Assembly (NCBI RefSeq): GCF_029869545.1
Contig: NZ_JARWQD010000307.1
Span: forward strand, 1-54,706
Source: Nocardia wallacei
Lineage (GTDB): Bacteria; Actinomycetota; Actinomycetes; Mycobacteriales; Mycobacteriaceae
Direction of reading: 5' to 3'
Length of the DNA: 54,706 nt
Part shown: piece after piece, positions 8,868 to 16,004 of the stretch
How the letters are laid out: each line of letters opens with the position of its first letter
Numbering within the stretch: position 1 is the stretch's first letter
Position numbers and translations under genes: made by a program
Notes under the pieces: generated by a model
The model's input: only the letters and a program-made list of their open reading frames with translations
Database searches by the model: none
Told to the model about the DNA's origin: nothing

Positions 8868-9845
8868 TTACGGGACCAGCACGACTTTGCCTGTGGTGGC
8901 TCGGGTTTCGAGTGCGCGGTGGGCGGCCGCGGCGTCGGCGAGCGGGAATCGGTGGACCGCCGGGCGGAGGCGGCCGGACGCGGCCTCGGCCAATGCCGTG
9001 GTCTCGAGGTTGCGGATACCTCCGGCGCGTTCGAACATCGGCGGGCCGAGGACGTATTTGTCGGTGATCTCGCGCTCGGCGAGGAACTGCTCGTCCAGCT
9101 CGACCTGTTCGCCGCCGCTCCAGCCGAACACCAGCCGGGTGCCGCCCTTGGCGAGCAGATCGATGGCGGCGCGGGCGATTTCGCCACCCACGCCGTCGAA
9201 CAGCAGCGCGGCGGGCCGTTCGCCGAATCGCTGCCGGACCGTGTCGGCCCATCCCGGCTGCCGGTAGTCGAGGGCGAGATCGGCGCCGTTGGCGGCGACC
9301 AGATCGGCCTTGGCCTGCCCGCCCGCCAGCCCGATCACGGTGAGCCCGTTGTTCTTCAGGTGCTGCACCAGCAGTGTTCCGATGCCGCCCGCCGCGGCGG
9401 TCACGACGGCGACATCTCCGCGCACGAGCGTCGCGAATTGCAGAATTCCGAACGTGGTCCGGCCGGTGCCGATCATCGCGACCGCCGCGGCCGGATCGAG
9501 CCCGTCCGGAAGTGCGTGCAGCTGGTCGACTCCCGTGACGGCTCGCGAGGCGTACCCGCCCGGCACGGGGCCCAGATAGGCGACAACCGCTGTGCCGAGC
9601 CACTTCTCGTCGACCCCCGGTCCGACGCGGTCGACGACACCCGCCACCTCCCGGCCGGGGACGGTCGGCAGTTCGGGCGGCGGAAACGGCCCCGGTTTAC
9701 CCTCGCGGATCGCCGTATCGACGAAATGGACCCCGGCCGCGGCCACCTCGATGCGCACCTGCCCGGCGCCCGGCACCGGATCATCGAGCGTCTCGTACCG
9801 CAGGTTCTCCGCGGGCCCGAACTCGTGAAGTCGAATCGCATGCAT
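8868..9845 (-). CDS. Zinc-independent quinone oxidoreductase (MDR family)
   Basis: A 325-residue medium-chain reductase of the NADPH:quinone oxidoreductase group. It starts MHAIRLHEFGPAENLRYE, has the GroES-like domain to about residue 120 (VPGREVAGVV motif) and a Rossmann domain with the VTAAAGGIGTLLVQHLK nucleotide motif near 150-170. The catalytic-zinc cysteines of alcohol dehydrogenases are absent. The ATG at 9845 is preferred because the promoter at 9853-9883 would start the transcript at or next to this codon; in-frame ATGs at 9854 and 9851 also exist and have GGTGGAGG upstream. The promoter architecture suggests induction by a MerR/SoxR-type sensor of redox or electrophile stress. Confidence 0.9.
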   Translation of the reverse strand: MHAIRLHEFGPAENLRYETLDDPVPGAGQVRIEVAAAGVHFVDTAIREGKPGPFPPPELPTVPGREVAGVVDRVGPGVDEKWLGTAVVAYLGPVPGGYASRAVTGVDQLHALPDGLDPAAAVAMIGTGRTTFGILQFATLVRGDVAVVTAAAGGIGTLLVQHLKNNGLTVIGLAGGQAKADLVAANGADLALDYRQPGWADTVRQRFGERPAALLFDGVGGEIARAAIDLLAKGGTRLVFGWSGGEQVELDEQFLAEREITDKYVLGPPMFERAGGIRNLETTALAEAASGRLRPAVHRFPLADAAAAHRALETRATTGKVVLVP

Positions 9846-9852
9846 ACGCATC

Positions 9853-9883
9853 ATTCTCGAACCTCCACCTAAGTTGAGGTCAA
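9853..9883 (-). promoter_or_regulatory. MerR/SoxR-type promoter of the quinone reductase
   Basis: On the minus strand TTGACC (9883-9878) and GAGAAT (9858-9853) are separated by 19 bp, the over-long spacer typical of MerR-family promoters. Within the spacer and -35 lies an imperfect 20-bp palindrome at 9861-9880 (plus strand ACCTCCACCTAAGTTGAGGT; 8 of 10 pairs match). Transcription would start at about 9846-9845, on the start codon. No merR-type gene is present in the window, so the regulator must act from elsewhere. Confidence 0.65.
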
Positions 9884-10034
9884 GTCGTTTACGGCAACCA
9901 GGGCGGTGATGTGCGGCGTGGTCGTGGCCGCAGCGGTGCGGCCGAGCCGGGGAATGGTCGGCTCGGCCTGGTCGGGTACCCGCATCGGGGCGCTCGGAGG
10001 CGGTGGCGCCCGGTGCGAGGATCGCGTGTGACCA

Positions 10035-10040
10035 TAGGAT
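10035..10040 (+). promoter_or_regulatory. Putative -10 element for ureFGD
   Basis: TAGGAT lies 29 bp before the ureF ATG, leaving a short leader that contains the GGGAGG ribosome site. No clear -35 was seen. It would give the displaced accessory genes their own promoter. Confidence 0.4.
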
Positions 10041-10069
10041 CGGGGCGTGCGAGTGCGGGAGGTGCGGCG

Positions 10070-10702
10070 ATGAGTCTGGCGGTATTGCTCACCCTGGCGG
10101 ACTCGCGGCTGCCGATCGGGGGGCATGTGCACTCCGGCGGGGTCGAGGAGGCGATCGCGTCCGGGGTGCTGCGGGATGTGCCGTCGGTCGAGGACTATCT
10201 GCGGCGGCGGATCCGCACCTCGGGATTGGTGGCCGCATCGCTGGCCGCGGCCGTGTGCGGCGGGGAGCTGACCGCGCCACGGGCGGAGCTGGAGGCCGAC
10301 GCGCGCACCCCGGCACCGGCCGCCCGCACGGCCTCGCGGGCGCAGGGGAGAGGGCTGCTGCGCCTGGCGAAGCAGGTATGGCCCGGCGGCGACTGGTCCG
10401 CGCTCGGCGCCCGCCCGCATCTGTCGACCGTGTTCGGCGTGGTCGGCACCGTGGCGGGCGCGTCGCCGGACGAGATCGCCGGAGTCGTCGTCTACACCAC
10501 ATTGACAGGCGCCGCGACGGCCGCGCAGCGCCTCCTGGCCCTGGACCCGGCGGCCGTCGCCGCCTGCACCATCCGGCTCGCCGGGTCCTGCGACCGCACT
10601 GCCGCCGAGGCCGTGAAGGGCCTTGCGGCACTGTCGGACCCGCTACAGGACGTGCTCGCCGAACGTCACCTCCAGCGCGAAATGCCCCTGTTCGCCTCCT
10701 GA
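10070..10702 (+). CDS. ureF: Urease accessory protein UreF
   Basis: A 210-residue UreF that works with UreD and UreG to deliver nickel and CO2 to apo-urease. The family start MSLAVLLTLADSRLPIGGHVHSGGVEEAI is clear, as is the C-terminal ALDPAAVAACTIRLAG ... SDPLQDVLAERHLQREMPLFAS. The ATG at 10070 is chosen for this conserved N-terminus and for GGGAGG just upstream; a longer frame upstream has no family similarity. It begins the ureF-ureG-ureD group, separated from ureC by about 6.9 kb of other genes. The 224-bp gap before it holds the quinone-reductase promoter and a possible -10 box. Confidence 0.93.
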   Translation: MSLAVLLTLADSRLPIGGHVHSGGVEEAIASGVLRDVPSVEDYLRRRIRTSGLVAASLAAAVCGGELTAPRAELEADARTPAPAARTASRAQGRGLLRLAKQVWPGGDWSALGARPHLSTVFGVVGTVAGASPDEIAGVVVYTTLTGAATAAQRLLALDPAAVAACTIRLAGSCDRTAAEAVKGLAALSDPLQDVLAERHLQREMPLFAS

Positions 10703-10826
10703 GCCCCGGGGACGTACCGCTCCTGTTGCGGACGCCGTGCCGCGGGCTCCCGCGGGCCGCCGATTCGGGAGTCGGGTAACACGGGGTTTACACGGGTCGG
10801 TCAGGATGGGGCGGAAAGGAGTGAGC

Positions 10827-11531
10827 ATGCCACCTCATCTGATCGATGGTGAACCGCACGACCACGCGCACGACCGGCCGAAGCGGGAGCGGACCCCGGG
10901 CGAGCCGCTGCGGATCGGGATCGGCGGCCCCGTGGGGTCGGGCAAGACCGCCCTGGTGGCGGCGCTGTGCCGACAGCTGCGCGAGGAATTGTCGCTGGCC
11001 GTGCTGACCAACGACATCTACACCACCGAGGACGCCGACTTCCTGCGCCGTCACGCCGTGCTGCCGGACGAGCGGATCACCGCGGTGCAGACCGGCGGCT
11101 GCCCGCACACCGCGATCCGCGACGACATCACCGCCAATCTCGACGCGATCGACGACCTGATCGAGGCGAACCCGCCGCTGGATCTGATCCTGGTCGAATC
11201 CGGCGGCGACAACCTGACCGCCACCTTCTCCTCCGGCCTGATCGACGCGCAGATCTTCGTGGTCGACGTGGCGGGCGGCGACAAGGTGCCGCGCAAGGGC
11301 GGGCCCGGCGTCACGTACTCCGACCTGCTGGTGATCAACAAGACCGATCTCGCGCCGCAGGTGGGCGCCGATCTCGGTGTGATGGACCGGGATTCGACCG
11401 CCGTGCGGGAGGGCCGCCCGTTCGTCTTCTCCTCGCTGACCGAGGATCCGGCCGCCACCCCCGTGCTGACCTGGGTGCGCGAACAGCTGCGCGCCGCCGC
11501 AGAACAGGACGCCGCCGCGGTTGCGCACTGA
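10827..11531 (+). CDS. ureG: Urease accessory GTPase UreG
   Basis: A 234-residue SIMIBI-class GTPase that drives nickel transfer into urease. The P-loop GPVGSGKT is at residues 34-41, followed by LTNDIYTTEDADFL, the CPH metal-site region (QTGGCPHTAIR), LILVESGGDNLTATFS and the NKTDLA specificity motif. The N-terminus before the P-loop contains H4, H11, H13 and H15, a small His-rich tail that may bind nickel, which is notable because no ureE is present. The ATG at 10827 has AAAGGAG five nt upstream. It overlaps ureD by 11 bp. Confidence 0.96.
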   Translation: MPPHLIDGEPHDHAHDRPKRERTPGEPLRIGIGGPVGSGKTALVAALCRQLREELSLAVLTNDIYTTEDADFLRRHAVLPDERITAVQTGGCPHTAIRDDITANLDAIDDLIEANPPLDLILVESGGDNLTATFSSGLIDAQIFVVDVAGGDKVPRKGGPGVTYSDLLVINKTDLAPQVGADLGVMDRDSTAVREGRPFVFSSLTEDPAATPVLTWVREQLRAAAEQDAAAVAH

Positions 11532-12201
11532 ACTGCGGATCCTGGCGCGGGCCGGGGCGCTGCCGCACATCCACGCCACCGGCGGGTTGTCGGCGCGGTG
11601 CACCGGCCCGGCCACCGTCCACCTGATCGGCACGGCCGCCACGCCGCTCGGCGGTGACGAGCTCGATATCGCGATCGTGGTGGAGCCGGGCGCCCGCCTG
11701 GCGGTGCGCTCGGTGGCGGCCACCATCGCGCTGCCGGGACGGCAGACGCGAAAGTCGGTGGCGCGCTGGCATTTCGAGGTGGGATCGGGAAGCGAGCTGG
11801 ATTTCGATCCCGAGCCCACCGTCGTCGCGGGTGGGGCCGAGCACCGGACGGTCACCACCGTCGCGCTGGCCGCGGACGCCCGCGTGCGGGTGCGCGAGCG
11901 CGTGCAGATCGGCCGCGCGGGTGAGGATATCGGTGAGTGGTGTGGCGATCTCGTCGCCGACCTCGCCGACGCCCCGCTGCTGCGCCATCGGCTCGCCCTG
12001 GGCGCCGGGGCCGTCACCGACGATGCCCTCTCCGCGCCGCGAGCGCTGTCGAGCGTGCTCACCTATCCGGACGAGAGTCCCGTGGGAACAGTCGAATTGG
12101 ATGCGGCGCTGCTGCCCTTGGCGGCCGGGGGTTCGCTCTACACCTGGGTGGGGCGGCGGATATCGGCCGATCCGCTGCCGCTGCGGGATTCGGCGGCCTG
12201 A
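11521..12201 (+). CDS. ureD: Urease accessory protein UreD
   Basis: A 226-residue UreD/UreH scaffold that binds UreF and UreG and tunnels nickel to the apo-enzyme. Typical features are an N-terminal LPHIHATGGLSAR strand, a VVEPGARLAVRSVAATIALPG segment and the AGEDIGEWCGDLVAD region. The first codon is taken as TTG at 11521, inside the end of ureG, because the UreD similarity begins there and the overlap implies coupled translation. The length is close to that of mycobacterial UreD. It ends the accessory group. Confidence 0.88.
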   Translation: MRTELRILARAGALPHIHATGGLSARCTGPATVHLIGTAATPLGGDELDIAIVVEPGARLAVRSVAATIALPGRQTRKSVARWHFEVGSGSELDFDPEPTVVAGGAEHRTVTTVALAADARVRVRERVQIGRAGEDIGEWCGDLVADLADAPLLRHRLALGAGAVTDDALSAPRALSSVLTYPDESPVGTVELDAALLPLAAGGSLYTWVGRRISADPLPLRDSAA

Positions 12202-12273
12202 TGTGCCGGTGTGGCGTCGTGCGGCCGGGATACGATGGCCGCCTGCGCTTCTGGTAAGGATCGAGCTGGGCCG

Positions 12274-13974
12274 ATGGATGACTATTACGATCTCGGCGGG
12301 TATTCCCGCGCCGTGACCACGGATTCGCCACAGGCGCAGATCTGGTTCGATCGCGGGCTGCTGTGGCGCTATGCGTTCAATTACGAAGAGTCCGTGCGGT
12401 GTTTCCGGCGCGCGGTGCAGTACGATCCCGGCTGTGCCATGGCCCACTGGGGGATCGCGTACGCCTATGGCCCGTACTACAACCGGCCCTGGGACGACTT
12501 CACGACGGCCGAGCTGACGGCCGCACTGGCCGATATTCGCGCGGCGATCGATACCGCGGTAGTGCTCGCGGATGCGGCGTCGCCGGTGGAGAGCGCGCTG
12601 ATCCACGCCTTGGCGCAGCGCTATCCGCCGGTGCCGGAGCCGGTGCGCGGAACCTTGCGGGAGTGGGAGGACGCCTACGCGTCGGCGATGCGCGCGGTCT
12701 ACGCCGAATTCCCCGACGACCTCGACGTCTGCGTGCTGTTCGCCGAGGCGATGATGAACCGCACGCCGTGGGAGCTGTGGGATCTCGACCGCGGTGTGCC
12801 CGCCGACGGCGCCGACACGCTGGAGACGATTGCCGTGCTGGAGCATGCGCTGCGGCTCGGCGCCCAGGTGGAGCCGCCGAATCCCGGTGTGCTGCACCTG
12901 TATATCCACGCGATGGAGATGTCGCCGCATCCCGAGCGGGCGTTGCGCGCGGCCGACGCGCTGCGCGATGCCGCGCCGGACGCGGGCCATTTTCTGCACA
13001 TGCCTTCGCATATCGACATCCTGTGCGGTGACTATCACGCCGCCGTGGTCGCCAACGACCGCGCGATCGCCGCCGACCGCCGATATGTGCGGCGGGAGGG
13101 GGCATTCAACTTCTACACCCACTCCCGCTGCCACGACTACCACCTGAAGTTGTACGCGGCCATGCTGCTCGGCCGGTACGAGCCCGCCCTGCGGGCGGCG
13201 GTGGAGATGGCCGACACCATCCCCGAGGAGCTGCTCCGGACGGCGACCTCGCCGATGGCGGACTGGCTCGAGGGATTCGTGCCGATGAAGCTGCACGTGC
13301 TGGTGCGGTTCGGCAAGTGGCGGGACATCCTCGACGAGCCGTTTCCGGACGACGCCGGTCTGTACCTGGTGACGACGGCGACGCTGCACTACGCCAGGGG
13401 TGTGGCGCACGCCGTGCTCGGCCGGACCGACCTGGCCGAGGACGAGCGCCGGTCGTTCGAGCGCGCCCTCGCGCGCATCCCGGTCCGCCGCAAGTTCTTC
13501 AACAATCGCTACGTCGACATTCTCGGCATCGCGGCGCGCATGCTCGCGGGCGAGATCGACTATCGGAAGGGCGAATTCGACAGCGCCTTCGCCCATCTGC
13601 GCGCGGCGGTCGACCTCAACGACACCCTGCCCTACGACGAACCGTGGGGCTGGATGCAGCCGCCGCGCCACGCGCTGGGCGCGCTGCTGCTGGAACAGGG
13701 CCGCGTCGCCGAGGCGGTCGGCGTGTACGAGACCGATCTGGGCCTGGCACCGTCGGCCACGCGGGCCGCGGTGCACCGGGACAACGTGTGGAGCCTGCTC
13801 GGCTACGTCGAATGCCTGCACCGCCTCGGCCGCCACGACGAGGCCGCCCGCACCCAGCCGCGCCTCGATCTCGCGCTGGCCCGAGCCGACCCGGACCTCC
13901 GCGTCTCCTGCTTCTGCCGCGTAGCCTCCCCACCCGACCCCACCTGCCGCCCGGAGACCACCGGCTGCCACTAG
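12274..13974 (+). CDS. Tetratricopeptide-repeat protein of unknown function
   Basis: A 566-residue soluble protein without signal peptide. A TPR-like unit is clear near the N-terminus (WRYAFNYEESVRCFRRAVQYDPGCAMAHWGIAYAYG) and further helical repeats follow, for example HMPSHIDILCGDYHAAVVANDRAI, HLKLYAAMLLGRYEPALRAA, GRTDLAEDERRSFERALARI and ALLLEQGRVAEAVGVYETDLG. The overall plan resembles the large conserved TPR family that includes TTC38-like proteins. No enzymatic motif was recognised; TPR arrays usually bind partner proteins. The ATG at 12274 is chosen at the start of similarity-like sequence; an ATG at 12235 would add 13 residues. It lies 72 bp after ureD but probably is not part of urease. 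Confidence 0.75.
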   Translation: MDDYYDLGGYSRAVTTDSPQAQIWFDRGLLWRYAFNYEESVRCFRRAVQYDPGCAMAHWGIAYAYGPYYNRPWDDFTTAELTAALADIRAAIDTAVVLADAASPVESALIHALAQRYPPVPEPVRGTLREWEDAYASAMRAVYAEFPDDLDVCVLFAEAMMNRTPWELWDLDRGVPADGADTLETIAVLEHALRLGAQVEPPNPGVLHLYIHAMEMSPHPERALRAADALRDAAPDAGHFLHMPSHIDILCGDYHAAVVANDRAIAADRRYVRREGAFNFYTHSRCHDYHLKLYAAMLLGRYEPALRAAVEMADTIPEELLRTATSPMADWLEGFVPMKLHVLVRFGKWRDILDEPFPDDAGLYLVTTATLHYARGVAHAVLGRTDLAEDERRSFERALARIPVRRKFFNNRYVDILGIAARMLAGEIDYRKGEFDSAFAHLRAAVDLNDTLPYDEPWGWMQPPRHALGALLLEQGRVAEAVGVYETDLGLAPSATRAAVHRDNVWSLLGYVECLHRLGRHDEAARTQPRLDLALARADPDLRVSCFCRVASPPDPTCRPETTGCH

Positions 13975-14022
13975 CCACCCTCTGGTACCGGCGTGTGGTG
14001 GTGCGCCCGTGCGCATTCCCGT

Positions 14023-14067
14023 GCCCGGGGCGGGAGCGGGCGGCGTCGGCCGGTTCCCGCCCCGGGC
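14023..14067. terminator. 13-bp inverted repeat between convergent genes
   Basis: GCCCGGGGCGGGA (14023-14035) is repeated as its exact complement TCCCGCCCCGGGC (14055-14067) with a 19-nt loop. It lies between the convergent TPR and secreted-protein genes, so a bidirectional terminator is likely; no T-tract is present. Confidence 0.55.
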
Positions 14068-14076
14068 TGTTGCGGG

Positions 14077-14850
14077 TCAGTCGCCTACGACGCGGGGTGG
14101 TGCGTTGAAGGAGTTGACCGCGCCGACCGCGGCACCGGCGGCCGCGCCGATCGCGGCGGCCGGGACGGTGATGACGCCCGCGCCGAATGCGGCACCCAGG
14201 GCGGGTCCCGCGACGACGCCGACCGGCACGAACGGCAGGCCGACCACCAGCCCGACCACGCCACCGACCAGGCCGGAGGTGAGTGCGAACGGGGCCGCCG
14301 TGGCGGCACCGGCGAGCGCGCCCACCGCGGCGGACCCGACGGTCTGGCCCGCGATGCGGTCGGAGCGGCTGCGCTCCATGCCGACCGAATCCAGGAACGT
14401 CGCCAGGTTCGCCTCCGCCTGGGCGGCGTTGTCGTTGATCTGGATGGCCTGCTCGCGGTCGATGAAACCGGGCGCGTCGACCTGGACGTCGCCGAACCGG
14501 AACTTGCCCGGCGGCGGCGCGATCGGCGGCACCGGAGCGACCGGCACCGGCGGGTGCAGCACCCCGACCGGCGCCAGATAGTTCTTGTCGGGCATCGCCC
14601 GGGCGGTCTGCAGCGAGCTGAGCGTGCTGTCGGGGATGTTCAGGCCCTCGTAGGGCTGGACGTTGGGCGCCTCACTGGCCGGCCACTGCGGCGCTTGGTC
14701 CTGGTGCGTCGCCGGGCTGGGCTCGGCGGGTGCGGCGTTGGCGGTCCCGGTTCCGACGACCGCCAGCACTAGGGGGATCGCACCCGCCGCGACGGCGTTG
14801 CCCACCCGGTGGCGATGCGGATTCGGCGCTCTGTGTTTGCCTGCGGCCAT
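14077..14850 (-). CDS. Secreted Gly/Ala-rich protein, paralog 1
   Basis: A 257-residue predicted secreted protein. A basic N-terminus (KHRAPNPHRHR) and hydrophobic stretch ending TANAA form a signal peptide cleaved near residue 40. A Pro-rich region (residues about 85-115) leads to the motif GKFRFGDVQVDAPGF, then an Ala-rich helix and the sequence SRSDRIAGQTVGSAAVGALAGA, followed by about 90 residues of Gly/Ala/Val resembling a glycine-zipper membrane hairpin. It is about half identical in its C-terminal 140 residues to the protein at 15042-15884, so the two are tandem paralogs. No known function was recognised. AGAAAGG precedes the ATG. Confidence 0.8.
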   Translation of the reverse strand: MAAGKHRAPNPHRHRVGNAVAAGAIPLVLAVVGTGTANAAPAEPSPATHQDQAPQWPASEAPNVQPYEGLNIPDSTLSSLQTARAMPDKNYLAPVGVLHPPVPVAPVPPIAPPPGKFRFGDVQVDAPGFIDREQAIQINDNAAQAEANLATFLDSVGMERSRSDRIAGQTVGSAAVGALAGAATAAPFALTSGLVGGVVGLVVGLPFVPVGVVAGPALGAAFGAGVITVPAAAIGAAAGAAVGAVNSFNAPPRVVGD

Positions 14851-14883
14851 AGCGACCTTTCTTCCGGCGAGTATCGACGATCA

Positions 14884-14964
14884 ACATTCGGATCCGCGGC
14901 GAGGGTGGATTGGTAGCATCCGCGACTCACCGAAACGGCTTCCATAGCTGCGAATTAGCCGAAA
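14884..14964 (-). promoter_or_regulatory. Upstream blocks shared with the paralog (copy 1)
   Basis: Two short blocks, ACATTCGGA (14884-14892) and CGAATTAGCCGAAA (14951-14964, plus-strand reading), recur upstream of the second paralog at 15921-15929 and 15988-16001 with the same internal spacing and nearly the same distance to the start codon. They probably form a common promoter or operator. Confidence 0.55.
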
Positions 14965-14996
14965 TTCGGACGAATTGCGCTGGCCGACAAGGTAAA

Positions 14997-15025
14997 GGGC
15001 CGGTCCACATGTCGTGGACCGGCCC
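14997..15025 (-). terminator. Rho-independent-like terminator of paralog 2
   Basis: A perfect 12-bp stem (GGGCCGGTCCAC with its complement) and 5-nt loop, 16 bp after the stop of the 15042-15884 gene. Reading the minus strand, the stem is followed by TTTACCTTG, a short T-rich tail. Confidence 0.7.
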
Positions 15026-15041
15026 CGAGGGTGCGGCAAAG

Positions 15042-15884
15042 TCACCCGATGATTGCTGCCTCCCCGGCGTCGCTCTGCGCGACACCAGGTTCCGGCGTGT
15101 CGGCGTCCGGCGTACCACTGTCGGCCTCGCCGCCCGGTGTGGCGGGCGCCAGGTATCCGTTGAGCGCGCCCACCCCTGCGCCGACGGTCGCACCCGCGGC
15201 CGCGGCCGGAGCGGCGACGATCCCCGCGCCGATCGCCGCCCCGGCGGCCACCACGCCGATCGTGCCGAGCGGCAACATCGGCGATCCGGCCATCGCGCCG
15301 ACGAACCCGCCCATCAGCGCGCCTGCCACGGCGACGGGACTGGCGACGGCGGCGCCCACCGCGGCGCCGACGGCGGCAGTGCCCACGGTCTGCGCGGCGA
15401 TCCGGTCGGAACGGCTGGGCGCGAACCCGGCCCCGTCGAGCGTGCGGGCCAGGTCGGCCTCGGCGCGTGCGGACATGTCGTTGAGCTGACCGGCCGATTC
15501 GGCGGGCAGCCATGCGGGGATGTCGACCTGCGTGTCACCGAACCGCAGCTTGCCCTCCGGTGCCTCGATCGGCGCCACCGTCCCGAGTCGCGCGGGATCG
15601 GGCAGACGCAACCGCTCGATCTCGACCGCGGCCAAGGGGCCCGGCGCGGGCAGCGCGCGCACGCCCGTCGCCGAATCCCGGCCGACATACACCTGTGGCG
15701 CGTCGCCCCGGTCCGCGGGCGTGCCCGGCACGGCGGCGGCCGCCCCCGGACTCCCGACGGGATGCGATGCCGTAGCCGGACCGGTGGCCAGCAACGCGGC
15801 GGTCAGCGGTAGCGCGCCCACGGCCACCGCGGAACCCAGGCGCCGACGGCGCGACACCGGATCAGCCGATTGGCGTTTGCCCAT
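15042..15884 (-). CDS. Secreted Gly/Ala-rich protein, paralog 2
   Basis: A 280-residue predicted secreted protein and tandem paralog of the 14077-14850 product. The signal peptide has an RRRRLGSAVAVGALPLTAALLA core ending near ATASH (about residue 40). A variable linker is followed by the shared GKLRFGDTQVDIP motif, an Ala-rich helix, SRSDRIAAQTVGTAAVGAAVGAA and a long Gly/Ala/Val segment with regular small residues that could span or insert into the membrane. It ends in an extra acidic Pro/Asp tail of about 30 residues absent from paralog 1. AGAGAGG lies before the ATG. Function unknown. Confidence 0.8.
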   Translation of the reverse strand: MGKRQSADPVSRRRRLGSAVAVGALPLTAALLATGPATASHPVGSPGAAAAVPGTPADRGDAPQVYVGRDSATGVRALPAPGPLAAVEIERLRLPDPARLGTVAPIEAPEGKLRFGDTQVDIPAWLPAESAGQLNDMSARAEADLARTLDGAGFAPSRSDRIAAQTVGTAAVGAAVGAAVASPVAVAGALMGGFVGAMAGSPMLPLGTIGVVAAGAAIGAGIVAAPAAAAGATVGAGVGALNGYLAPATPGGEADSGTPDADTPEPGVAQSDAGEAAIIG

Positions 15885-15900
15885 GGATGACCTCTCTGTG

Positions 15901-15953
15901 CGAATGTCAACGGATGTCGGACATTCGGACCCATCCGGCAGGTCGGATGGGTC
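15901..15953. other. Two adjacent hairpins between ndh and paralog 2
   Basis: CGAATGTC/GACATTCG (15901-15927) and GACCCATCCG/CGGATGGGTC with a 6-nt loop (15928-15953) are two back-to-back perfect stems. The second could terminate ndh, which ends at 16005 on the same strand; the first abuts the translation start region of paralog 2 and may be a leader structure or operator. Confidence 0.5.
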
Positions 15954-16001
15954 GGGTCATCCAGCGGTTGTTTCGTGGTCGGATGTACGAATAAGCCGAA
16001 A
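15921..16001 (-). promoter_or_regulatory. Upstream blocks shared with the paralog (copy 2)
   Basis: ACATTCGGA (15921-15929) and CGAATAAGCCGAAA (15988-16001) repeat the two blocks found before paralog 1. They start 37 and 104 bp from the start codon, compared with 34 and 101 bp there. Confidence 0.55.
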
Positions 16002-16004
16002 AGG

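Noticed and set aside
14077..15884. The secreted paralogs as MspA-type porins or PE/PPE proteins
   Set aside because: They have signal peptides and Gly/Ala-rich regions but lack the PE/PPE start motifs and the conserved MspA strand pattern.
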